From Candidatus Bodocaedibacter vickermanii (GTDB taxonomy: Bacteria > Pseudomonadota > Alphaproteobacteria > UBA6184), in the NCBI RefSeq assembly GCF_014896945.1, contig NZ_CP054719.1, positions 791,153 through 855,152 on the forward strand: a stretch of DNA of 64,000 nucleotides. Direction: 5' to 3'. Positions 45,150 to 53,743 of this stretch are shown piece after piece (the stretch's first letter is position 1; the number at the start of each line of letters is the position of its first letter). The notes under the pieces were generated by a model. That model was not told the DNA's origin. It saw only the letters and a program-made list of their open reading frames with translations, and made no database searches. Position numbers and translations under genes: made by a program.

Positions 45150-46204
45150 ATGCCTAAACCTCGTGCCGTATGTATCAAATTACCATGAACATTAACATGG
45201 TTATATGTATTAATAGTGTGCTCTATGGGGACGTGAGCAATCGCATTGTTTTGAGTTACAACCACTTGACCAAACTTTTCTTGCACCGCTAAATCAACTG
45301 CATACACACCTAACTGCGATGCTAACAATCGATCAAATGAATTTGGGCTTCCTCCGCGTTGTAAATGACCCAATACAACTGGTCTAGTTTCCAATCCAGT
45401 GTGCCGCTCAATCAAGTTTGCAATATACGCTGCTGAACCATCATAACGCGGACGATTGTTTACCTCATCCATCACCATTACAGACGATCCGTCAACTGTC
45501 TTAATAGCTTCTGACACCACAACTATTGCGAATTTCTTTTGAGAACGAAATACCTTTTTCAAATGCGCCGCCACAACATTCATTGAATAAGGCACTTCCG
45601 GAATTAAGATAATGTCAGCACCGCCAGCAATACCGCCAGCAATGGCCAAATGACCCGCATCACGCCCCATAACCTGAACAACGATAATGCGCTGATGGCT
45701 TTCAGCCGTAGTTTGCAATTTATCGATGCAATCAGAAATCACCTGTACACTGGTAGAATACCCAATAGCATAATCCGTACATGACAAATCATTATCAATC
45801 GTTTTTGGAATCCCAATAACATTCATATCAAATTTCTTCATTAATGAATGCATAATTGAAAAGCTCCCATCTCCACCTATAGAAATAATCACATCCAATT
45901 CTAATGCTTTATAAGATGCGGCTATTTCAGCGGTCACATCAATGTGAATTCCCTCGTCGGTAAGGTATTGAAAAGGATTTCCTTTGTTAATGGAGCCAAG
46001 AACTGACCCACCCTTCATTAAATATTCATACGAAACTTTTTTCGGGGTTAGATTAACATAGTCTCTGTTTAATAAACCGATTGACCCTTGACGAAATCCA
46101 AGGACTTGAATACCAAGATCGCAAGCTCTTAACGTAACGGCACGTATCGCAGCATTTAAACCAGAACAGTCTCCACCACTTGTCATCACACCAATTTTTT
46201 TCAT
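45131..46204 (-). CDS. pfkA: 6-phosphofructokinase
   Basis: 357 residues. TSGGDCSGLNAAIR at the start, GSINKGNP, IGGDGSFSIMH, the catalytic base in PKTIDND, and QVMGRDAGHLA. The first switch position is Gly (GGDG), typical of ATP users, while the second is Lys (PKTIDND), as in the group that includes actinobacterial ATP-PFK; so ATP is the likelier phosphate donor, though a PPi role cannot be ruled out. It phosphorylates fructose-6-phosphate. Alphaproteobacteria often lack PFK, so its presence is of note. Confidence 0.9.
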   Translation of the reverse strand: MKKIGVMTSGGDCSGLNAAIRAVTLRACDLGIQVLGFRQGSIGLLNRDYVNLTPKKVSYEYLMKGGSVLGSINKGNPFQYLTDEGIHIDVTAEIAASYKALELDVIISIGGDGSFSIMHSLMKKFDMNVIGIPKTIDNDLSCTDYAIGYSTSVQVISDCIDKLQTTAESHQRIIVVQVMGRDAGHLAIAGGIAGGADIILIPEVPYSMNVVAAHLKKVFRSQKKFAIVVVSEAIKTVDGSSVMVMDEVNNRPRYDGSAAYIANLIERHTGLETRPVVLGHLQRGGSPNSFDRLLASQLGVYAVDLAVQEKFGQVVVTQNNAIAHVPIEHTINTYNHVNVHGNLIHTARGLGICLGDA

Positions 46205-46226
46205 TATATAAAAATCACTTTTTTAA

Positions 46227-46333
46227 TATAGCTAGATTAATTTAATTTAGGTACAGGAACGAGGCGAGACATGTACTAAAATGTATATTAGCGACCAAAT
46301 GACGCATACCCAAATTATAAGAAGTCAGCTATA
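46227..46333. repeat. 107-bp element with imperfect terminal inverted repeats
   Basis: Left end 46227-46253 and right end 46307-46333 agree at about 20 of 27 positions when one is inverted: both begin TATAGCT and contain AATTT-GGTA. The core has GAGGCGAGACAT and TGACGCATACCC, shared with 22363-22439. The right end supplies the stop codon of the glutaredoxin gene. No coding capacity: MITE-like. Confidence 0.8.
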
Positions 46334-46574
46334 GTTTATCTAATCCACCAGATAAATACAATGCCTCTAAATCATCACATCCACCCACATGCGTGTTATT
46401 AATAAAAATTTGAGGTACGGTTTTACGACCACCCGATCGATCCAGCATTTCTTGGACCAACGCTGGATCTTCGGAAATATCAACTAATTCATACTGTATA
46501 TTGTTGCGATCTAAAATACCCGCAGCCTTTACACAATATGGACAATACGGCTTTGTATACATTACGTTATTCAT
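46329..46574 (-). CDS. grxC: Glutaredoxin (GrxC type)
   Basis: 81 residues. Active site KPYCPYCVKA, cis-proline in KTVPQIFINNTHVGGCDDL (TVP and GG-D motifs of glutathione binding). Reduces disulfides with glutathione. Its stop codon lies in the terminal repeat of the adjacent 107-bp element, so the last residues (DKL) may be affected by the insertion. Confidence 0.94.
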   Translation of the reverse strand: MNNVMYTKPYCPYCVKAAGILDRNNIQYELVDISEDPALVQEMLDRSGGRKTVPQIFINNTHVGGCDDLEALYLSGGLDKL

Positions 46575-46580
46575 TGCGCG

Positions 46581-47888
46581 CTAAACTCCTTTTATTGCAA
46601 AAAAATTGTTTTCATGTTCGTGTTCACCCTTCCAAAAATAAGAGCCCACGTCTCCACATCGCAAACACTCAGCTTCCCATTGATATGAAACAGATTTGCA
46701 ATGTGCACACTCCCATCCTTCAAATCGCTTGTGCGCAGCAACTTGTTTTATCCAAAGTGGATAATCTACTTTTTCCGCAGCATCCTTTTTAGAAAGATCA
46801 GCACGCAATTCAAACAAACCATAGGACATACCTCCGTTGGCTTGAATAGCTTTTTCTAAATAGTATCTAGCCTTTTGATAAAACTCACTTTGAATGCATG
46901 CCTTAATCACAACAACATACCCTTCGGTGCTAGCGCTTGATATTTCCAGCAATTTTAAGGCTCCCGCCAACATTTCTTCAGAATTCAGACCAGTTAATGT
47001 TTCCAGATAAACATGCCCTAATTCGGGTTGACGAGAATACTTCCACACAGTCTCAATCACCTGTTGAGCTTTTTTTATGCGTCCTGCTTCTATATGCAAT
47101 CTAGATATCTCAATTCCCACAATTGGATTTGTTTTGTCTAGCTCATGCGCCAATTGCAAACATTTAAGTTTCTGTTCCAATTTTGTTTCCATACGACTTT
47201 GCAACACATAACACAATGCCATTTTTGCATCTGCATCAGAATGATTAAGTTGTCTAAGTTTTTTAGCAATCTCCATTGCCTTTTGAACATCACCCTGATG
47301 AACATAAACCTTGAACAAAGTCTGCAATAACCAAATAGCATTTGGGTATCGCTCAACAGCAGCTTCAACTTCATTGACAGCCGTTGCTTGATCTCGCTGT
47401 TTTAACAGTTGTTCAATACGCAACCGATATCCAGCCAAGCCAAAACTTTTAGACTTAACCAACCCCGCAATCACGCTTTCATCCAACCCACTGCCAACTT
47501 CGTTCATAGCAACAGCATAAACCCACTGCGCAAACAGAGACTCCTTTAATAGCTCTGAGCCCTTGCGAGCCTTCTTCAAAGCAACTTCTGAAAGCCCTCC
47601 AGCAAGAGCAGAAATCGCTTCTTCTGTATATCGATGACCCTCCAGTTCATGGCGATTCCTCCAGTATTGTCTTAAGTTTTTTGCTAGCTGTCCTAAATAA
47701 TTTACAAACAAAAACACATAAAACAATATCCATGTGCCCAACAAAATCAGCAATACAAAGGTTCCGATTTTCATCGAAACGGATACATTTTCCCAACGAA
47801 TATCTACATGACCTTTTGCTTGATACGCAAATACAACCACGCCCCCAATACACAAGAACAATAATAATTTCAATATAGACTTAATCAT
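46581..47888 (-). CDS. hemY: HemY-like TPR membrane protein with zinc ribbon
   Basis: 435 residues. Two N-terminal membrane helices (MIKSILKLLLFLCIGGVVVFAY and IGTFVLLILLGTWILFYVFLF), the HemY_N region, a run of TPR helices, and at the end a four-cysteine ribbon, WECAHCKSVSYQWEAECLRCG. It is of the proteobacterial HemY family, whose role in haem synthesis is indirect, not the protoporphyrinogen oxidase of Gram-positives. It overlaps the mitofilin-like gene by 4 bases, the arrangement usual in Alphaproteobacteria. Confidence 0.87.
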   Translation of the reverse strand: MIKSILKLLLFLCIGGVVVFAYQAKGHVDIRWENVSVSMKIGTFVLLILLGTWILFYVFLFVNYLGQLAKNLRQYWRNRHELEGHRYTEEAISALAGGLSEVALKKARKGSELLKESLFAQWVYAVAMNEVGSGLDESVIAGLVKSKSFGLAGYRLRIEQLLKQRDQATAVNEVEAAVERYPNAIWLLQTLFKVYVHQGDVQKAMEIAKKLRQLNHSDADAKMALCYVLQSRMETKLEQKLKCLQLAHELDKTNPIVGIEISRLHIEAGRIKKAQQVIETVWKYSRQPELGHVYLETLTGLNSEEMLAGALKLLEISSASTEGYVVVIKACIQSEFYQKARYYLEKAIQANGGMSYGLFELRADLSKKDAAEKVDYPLWIKQVAAHKRFEGWECAHCKSVSYQWEAECLRCGDVGSYFWKGEHEHENNFFAIKGV

Positions 47889-48772
47889 TTAATTCGCTTC
47901 ACCCTGTTTAAAATTAATTGCCCCTGTTGATAGTTGCGCAACTTGTCCATCCAGTCTTTCACAAGCGTTTTAGTCGGCACATCAAATCGATTAGTATAAA
48001 GATCCACCCACCGACACAAGGCCTCAACGTCATTTTCGATCAAAAATTTATCTACTTGTCGGATAAATACTTCTTCAGAAGTTAAGTAATCTTTGTCTAA
48101 TCGCTGAATTTTAAAGATGCTCTTTAAGAAAATTTTAAACCCATCCCACCAACTTTCAGACAATACTATTTCTTTCTGCAAAGGTTGAGCTTGCAATTTT
48201 ATGCTGCTTCGAAACTTAGCCCAGCTTTCAGAAATATTTTTATAGGTTGGAATAAAATCTATCCCAGAAATCATCTCGCGAATTTTTTCTGGGATTAACG
48301 GATTCTCACGAAACGAGGTTAAGGGCTCTGCTGCGTTAATTGCCTTGGCAATATCGTCACGCCATTCTTGATTGTTTTGAGTTTTAGAGACATCAGCTGA
48401 TATCTTATGATCAAGCTCTTTTAGTTTTGCCTCCATAATCTGAAGATCTCGCTGTATATCGACATACAGCAGACTGTGCTGCTCAAGGCTAAGAACTTTA
48501 GCTTGCAATGCATCAATGCCTTTACGCAATTCTTCAACATCTGACATCGGCGCAACACCCCGTGTCGCAGTCATTGTCTCTGACAATTGCGACTCAATAG
48601 AATTAATATACGGCTTAATAATAAAATGCCACCCCGTTGCAACCACCACAACAAGACATATTAAACTCGTCAAAAGCAATCGCACAAATATGTTAGCTGG
48701 CTGAGCCATCTTTGGTTGCATCTCAGTCATTTCAGCAGGCACGTCCTGTTCAGAATTTCGATTGTCGGTCAT
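47885..48772 (-). CDS. Mitofilin-like inner membrane protein
   Basis: 295 residues. A short cytoplasmic tail, one membrane helix (FVRLLLTSLICLVVVVATGWHFI, about 29-51), a coiled coil (EELRKGIDALQAKVLSLEQ), and a C-terminal helical domain. Build and place before hemY match alphaproteobacterial Mic60 homologues (COG4223), which shape intracytoplasmic membranes. It is short and lacks a hemD fusion. Confidence 0.75.
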   Translation of the reverse strand: MTDNRNSEQDVPAEMTEMQPKMAQPANIFVRLLLTSLICLVVVVATGWHFIIKPYINSIESQLSETMTATRGVAPMSDVEELRKGIDALQAKVLSLEQHSLLYVDIQRDLQIMEAKLKELDHKISADVSKTQNNQEWRDDIAKAINAAEPLTSFRENPLIPEKIREMISGIDFIPTYKNISESWAKFRSSIKLQAQPLQKEIVLSESWWDGFKIFLKSIFKIQRLDKDYLTSEEVFIRQVDKFLIENDVEALCRWVDLYTNRFDVPTKTLVKDWMDKLRNYQQGQLILNRVKRIK

Positions 48773-48830
48773 TTTGTAACACCATTAAAGCAATCGAATT
48801 ATAACACGCTCACACAGCTTGCCAACTAAT

Positions 48831-50558
48831 TTATTCGCACGATTTTAGAACATACTCCCCAGGTGCTTCGCTTAATGCTGGATATTCAACCGATCCTACA
48901 GATCGTGCAGCAACTTTTGCCCCGCCTAGCCCTGATAACCATTGGTGCCAATGAATCCACCACGAACCGGCATGCTCTTCTGCTCCAGCTTGCCACTCAT
49001 CTGCAGATGCCGTCAAATTCTTATTCAGCCAATATCCATATTTTTCTTTCACCGGCGAATTAATAACTCCCGCCACATGACCAGATCCACCCAATACAAA
49101 TTGCAGTTTTGCATTTTTCATTAATGATACACCGGAATATGTCGCCTTCCATGGCGCAATATGATCATCCTTAGTTGACATCATATAAATAGGCAGATCG
49201 ATGTTGGACAGATCGATACCCTCACCATTCACCTTATATCTTCCTGGTTGAGTCAATCGATTCTGTTGATAGAAAAAACGCAACAAATTACTATGCATTG
49301 CTTCTGGCATATTCGTATTGTCAGAATTCCAATACAAAAAATCAAACGGTACGGGGTCTTTCCCCATATAATAATTATTCACAACGTATGACCAAACCAA
49401 TTCCGATGGTCGCATCATATTAAATGTACGTGCCATTATTTTACCACTTAGATATCCTTTGTCGCTCATTAACTTCTCGATTTTCTGAACATACTCTTCA
49501 CTTGCAAACGCGGTTAAATCACCCGCATCGGAAAAATCTGTTAGTGTCGTAAGTAATGTTAATGATGCAATATCACTCCGTTTCACTGCCGCAAAGTAAG
49601 ATGCCACACACACCAACAACGTTCCACCAAGGCAATACCCCATGGCATCGACTTTTTCAACATCGGTGATCTTTTGTATCACTTCAATCGCAGCCTTTGG
49701 ACCCTCTAAAATATAAGATTCGATCGTTTTGTATCGGTGAGCAATATCTGGATTTACCCATGAAATAATAAAAACAGTTCTGCCCTGATCCAACAACCAT
49801 TGCACCATAGATTTTTCAGGTGATAAATCAAACACATAATATTTATTAATCCACGGCGGAACAATTAGCATGGGCGTCTGAAAAACATCTTGGGTTGTTG
49901 GGTTATATTGCATCAGCTCGATCAGATCATTCCGAAAGACAACGCTCCCTTTTGAAAGTGCGATATTTTCCCCAATCTTAAAATGGTTCATATCCGTCAT
50001 GTCTGGATCTTTACCTTTGTGTAAGTCCTCCATCATGGTAATGAACCCCTTCATCACACTGGCTCCCCCCGTTTTTTGCGCCTCCTCTATGACAGAAGGA
50101 TTCAGAAATGCAAAGTTATTGGGCGACATGGAATGAGTAATTTGTTGGGCATAAAAACGCAGTTGTTTTTTTTCTTCAGGATCTAAATCAAGCTCGTCAT
50201 CGTTCAACGTTTTTTCAAACCAATCTGAAAACACCAAATACGACTGCTTCATGATATCGAAAAAAATATTTGATTCCCAGTGATCGTGGTTAAACCGCTT
50301 ATCTCTAGATGCCAATGCAATGGGTGGTTCTGCAAACTCACCGCCCATACGCTTTATTATATACTTGCTTAAAACCTCGGTACAGCTTTGTAAAGACTTT
50401 TGCACATCTTTACGCTTGTCTGGATCGCTCATTATTTTCTGCAAAGCCCCAGACATACTTGATATTAAAACACCCGGGTCCATAAATGGATTATGAGCAT
50501 TTGCCGGAGCACTCGACGGATTCCAAAAATTAAATGGATTAAAATTATTATTTAGCAT
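48831..50558 (-). CDS. phaC: Poly(3-hydroxyalkanoate) synthase, class I
   Basis: 575 residues, normal class I length. N-terminal PhaC domain, then the alpha/beta-hydrolase core with the lipase-like box GYCLGG carrying the catalytic Cys, ending in DDHIAPWKATYSG (catalytic Asp) and GGSGHVAGVINSP (catalytic His). It polymerises hydroxyacyl-CoA into storage granules. phaA, phaB and phasins are not in the window. Confidence 0.96.
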   Translation of the reverse strand: MLNNNFNPFNFWNPSSAPANAHNPFMDPGVLISSMSGALQKIMSDPDKRKDVQKSLQSCTEVLSKYIIKRMGGEFAEPPIALASRDKRFNHDHWESNIFFDIMKQSYLVFSDWFEKTLNDDELDLDPEEKKQLRFYAQQITHSMSPNNFAFLNPSVIEEAQKTGGASVMKGFITMMEDLHKGKDPDMTDMNHFKIGENIALSKGSVVFRNDLIELMQYNPTTQDVFQTPMLIVPPWINKYYVFDLSPEKSMVQWLLDQGRTVFIISWVNPDIAHRYKTIESYILEGPKAAIEVIQKITDVEKVDAMGYCLGGTLLVCVASYFAAVKRSDIASLTLLTTLTDFSDAGDLTAFASEEYVQKIEKLMSDKGYLSGKIMARTFNMMRPSELVWSYVVNNYYMGKDPVPFDFLYWNSDNTNMPEAMHSNLLRFFYQQNRLTQPGRYKVNGEGIDLSNIDLPIYMMSTKDDHIAPWKATYSGVSLMKNAKLQFVLGGSGHVAGVINSPVKEKYGYWLNKNLTASADEWQAGAEEHAGSWWIHWHQWLSGLGGAKVAARSVGSVEYPALSEAPGEYVLKSCE

Positions 50559-50637
50559 GTTTGTTTCAAATTATTATTAATTTTGTTATATTTAGGTTTA
50601 TACACCCTAACATTAATACTATTACTGATTTATTACC

Positions 50638-52410
50638 ATGATGCCAGAAAAATCTACAGCCAACAAAAAATCTGTATTGGGAAATCTTTGGGTTCAATCC
50701 AAGGTGGATGAAGCTATATCTAAACAGCTTAAAAATCAGGCTGACTATCCCCAAATAATATGTGATTTAATTGCCTCCCGCGATATTGATTTACACACTG
50801 TTTCTCATTTCTTAAATCCAACACTAAAACATTTTCTGCCTGATCCATTTCTATTGAAAGACATGAAACAAGGGGTTGATCGCATTATCGATGCCGTCAC
50901 TCACAATCAAAAAATTACTGTTTATGGTGATTATGATGTTGATGGAGCAACCTCTACCGCACTATTGATTCGATTCTTTAGAATGCTGGGTGTTGATATT
51001 GAATTTTATATTCCTGATCGTCAAATCGAAGGATATGGCCCCAACACAAAGGCCTTTGAACACCTGGCTTCATCTGGTACACACCTCATTATTACCGTTG
51101 ATTGTGGAACACTATCCTTTGAACCGATTGCCGTTGCAAAAAAAATGGGAACAGATGTTGTGGTTATTGATCACCACGCCGGAACATCAACGCATCCAGA
51201 ATGTGTTGCTCTAATAAATCCAAATCGATTAGATGAAACAAGTCCGCTGAAACATCTTGCAGCAGTTGGAATCAGTTTTATGGTATGCGTTGCTGTAACT
51301 CAATCATTGCGGGAACAAGGTTATTTCAACGACAAGCCTACCCCTGACCTCATTTCATTGTTGGACATCGTTGCTCTTGGCACTGTATGTGATGTTGTTT
51401 CACTGACGGGATTAAATCGCGCCTTTGTTGCACAGGGATTAAAAGTACTTAGTCAATCAAAAAACAAGGGGTTAGCCTATTTAATAAACCTTTTGAACAT
51501 CGATAGAAATCAGTTGAGCCCTTATCACTTTGGCTTTGTAATTGGTCCCCGAATTAATGCAGGCGGACGTATTGGCACTTCAACCCTTGGCACCATCTTA
51601 TTGTCCAGCGAAGACGATCAAGTCGTCGCATCTGCCGCAGAGCAACTAAACTCTCTTAACGAGGAGCGCAAGCTGTTACAAGAATCCACACTATTAGACG
51701 CTGACTTGCAAGTCAATCCCAACAACCCAATCATTGTTGTCAGCAGCCCAGAGTGGCATCAAGGTGTGATTGGAATTGTCGCAGGAAAACTAAAAGACAA
51801 ATATCATAAGCCCACTTTTGTCATTGCTGTTGATCCAGTCACTCAAGAGGGGAAGGCCTCAGCCAGATCCATACCAGGATTCGATATCGGCCACAGCATT
51901 CACCTTGCCCACGAACACAATGTGATTCTTCAGGGTGGGGGGCATCCAATGGCGGGGGGATTCAGTTTAAAGCATTCTCAAATTGATGATTTTATAACGT
52001 TTATGAGCACTCATGTATCTTCAGTTGTATCGGCAGAACACTTTTTACCCAAGCGTACGTTTGACGGGCACCTTACCCTCAACAGCTTGACTATATCGCT
52101 ACATGATCTTATTGAGCAAATAGGTCCTTTCGGATCTGGCAATCCAACACCCAAGTTTCTATTTCAAAATGTACACCTAAAAAAAATTGTCGTGATGCAA
52201 GAAAAACACATTCGATGTTTTCTAGAAGATCCCATTTCTGGCAAAGCTGCAGAAGCTTTAATTTTTAATGCATTTCAATCCGCCATCGGCGACTTTCTAG
52301 TAAAACACCAATACAAACATATCGATATTTTAGGAACTCTAAAAAAAGATTCCTGGCAGGATCGCATCACTCTAAAAATATGGATTGAAGATGCTAGAGC
52401 CTCATCATGA
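50638..52410 (+). CDS. recJ: Single-strand exonuclease RecJ
   Basis: 590 residues. DHH phosphoesterase motifs YGDYDVDGATSTA, TVDCGT, DHHAG and the later GRIG, then DHHA1 with GGGHPMAGGF and an OB-like C-terminal part. 5'-3' exonuclease in recombination and mismatch repair. Two ATGs (50638 and 50641) are possible. First gene of recJ-lipB-dnaQ-tamA-tamB, in which each gene overlaps or abuts the next. Confidence 0.96.
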   Translation: MMPEKSTANKKSVLGNLWVQSKVDEAISKQLKNQADYPQIICDLIASRDIDLHTVSHFLNPTLKHFLPDPFLLKDMKQGVDRIIDAVTHNQKITVYGDYDVDGATSTALLIRFFRMLGVDIEFYIPDRQIEGYGPNTKAFEHLASSGTHLIITVDCGTLSFEPIAVAKKMGTDVVVIDHHAGTSTHPECVALINPNRLDETSPLKHLAAVGISFMVCVAVTQSLREQGYFNDKPTPDLISLLDIVALGTVCDVVSLTGLNRAFVAQGLKVLSQSKNKGLAYLINLLNIDRNQLSPYHFGFVIGPRINAGGRIGTSTLGTILLSSEDDQVVASAAEQLNSLNEERKLLQESTLLDADLQVNPNNPIIVVSSPEWHQGVIGIVAGKLKDKYHKPTFVIAVDPVTQEGKASARSIPGFDIGHSIHLAHEHNVILQGGGHPMAGGFSLKHSQIDDFITFMSTHVSSVVSAEHFLPKRTFDGHLTLNSLTISLHDLIEQIGPFGSGNPTPKFLFQNVHLKKIVVMQEKHIRCFLEDPISGKAAEALIFNAFQSAIGDFLVKHQYKHIDILGTLKKDSWQDRITLKIWIEDARASS

Positions 52411-53054
52411 TCCCCATTCGTATTATTCATTCATCCGAACCTGTAAACTATCCCGATGCCATTACATTCATGGAAAACTACGTCGACAACATTATCAACG
52501 ATGGCGCTCCTGGATGTCTTTGGTTTTTAGAACACCCACACACGATTACTAGCGGAACAAGCGCAGAAAGTTCCGATCTCATTTCACATCCAAACATCCC
52601 AATATATGAAGCTGGACGCGGAGGTAAATATACGTATCACGGTCCTGGTCAACGGGTTGTCTATGTCATGTTGGATTTAAAGCTGTTTGATAGAGACATT
52701 AAAAATTTTGTTCAGTTATTAGAACAATGGCTGATAAATTCGTTTCGAAAACTAGGATTAACTACTCATGTTAAAGATAAGCAAATTGGCATTTGGATTA
52801 ACAATTCGAATAATAAAATTGAATCAAAAATTGCCGCCATTGGGCTTCGTGTTAAACGATGGGTAACATACCATGGAATCGCAATTAATGTTTCAACCGA
52901 CCTTAATCGTTTCCAAGACATCATTCCCTGTGGTATAAAAGATTTAGGTGTTACATCATTCCAGAACGAGGGCATCTCAATTGAACTGCCCCAACTTGAT
53001 CTTTTACTAATTGATGAATTTTGTAAATTGTTTAAAACACAGGCAGTGCAATGA
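52407..53054 (+). CDS. lipB: Octanoyltransferase LipB
   Basis: 215 residues. Motifs LEHPHTITSGTSAE, RGGKYTYHGPGQRVVYVMLDL, KIAAIGLRVKRWVTYHGIAIN (catalytic Lys) and IIPCGI (catalytic Cys). It moves octanoyl from acyl carrier protein to lipoyl domains. Overlaps recJ and dnaQ by 4 bases each. Confidence 0.96.
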   Translation: MIPIRIIHSSEPVNYPDAITFMENYVDNIINDGAPGCLWFLEHPHTITSGTSAESSDLISHPNIPIYEAGRGGKYTYHGPGQRVVYVMLDLKLFDRDIKNFVQLLEQWLINSFRKLGLTTHVKDKQIGIWINNSNNKIESKIAAIGLRVKRWVTYHGIAINVSTDLNRFQDIIPCGIKDLGVTSFQNEGISIELPQLDLLLIDEFCKLFKTQAVQ

Positions 53055-53743
53055 CACGTAAAATTATTTTAGATACTGAAACGACAGGATTAGATCCAAA
53101 CGCTGGTCATCGCATTGTGGAGATCGGATGTGTAGAACTTATTAACATGATTCCAACCGGTGCGGTATTTCATCAATACATCAACCCCGAGCGTGCAATG
53201 CCACAGGAAGCGTTTGCTATTCATGGGCTATCATCAGACTTTCTATCCGGTCATCCAACCTTTCAACATATTGCTTTAGATTTTCTTAACTTTATAGCAG
53301 ATGATGCAGAGATTGTAATTCATAACGCTAGCTTTGATATGAAGTTTTTGGATTGGGAAATAGAAAAAGCAGGACATCCCAAAATAGATCGTTCTCGTGT
53401 AGTTGATACATTAGTGATTGCGCGAAAACAAAATCCGGGCGGCAGAAATAGTCTCGATGCTCTTTGCAAACGCTATGGTATTAACAACTCTCATCGTGAA
53501 TACCACGGAGCTTTATTAGACTCTCAATTGCTGGCTGACGTATACTTATATTTAATGGGTGGTCGACAGCCCGCGCTAACATTAGACGAACAAGAAATAC
53601 AACAAACGATAGAAACGCTCTTAGATCACGCTTCTCCTGTTGATTTTGAACACAGATCTTTTCTTCCGTCTGATGAAGAGATACAGTCCCACCTTAATTT
53701 AATTGAAAAGATTAAGAATTCAAAATGGCTCACGTATTCTTAA
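53051..53743 (+). CDS. dnaQ: DNA polymerase III epsilon subunit DnaQ
   Basis: 230 residues. Exonuclease motifs of the DEDDh group: LDTETTGLDPNAGHRIVEIG, HNASFDMKFLDWE, and HREYHGALLDSQLLADVYL. It is the 3'-5' proofreading subunit of the replicative polymerase. A short C-terminal tail follows, which in the family binds the alpha subunit. Its end overlaps tamA by 19 bases. Confidence 0.95.
   Translation: MTRKIILDTETTGLDPNAGHRIVEIGCVELINMIPTGAVFHQYINPERAMPQEAFAIHGLSSDFLSGHPTFQHIALDFLNFIADDAEIVIHNASFDMKFLDWEIEKAGHPKIDRSRVVDTLVIARKQNPGGRNSLDALCKRYGINNSHREYHGALLDSQLLADVYLYLMGGRQPALTLDEQEIQQTIETLLDHASPVDFEHRSFLPSDEEIQSHLNLIEKIKNSKWLTYS

Noticed and set aside
46227..46333. Insertion sequence
   Set aside because: Only 107 bp with no transposase; at most a non-autonomous element.
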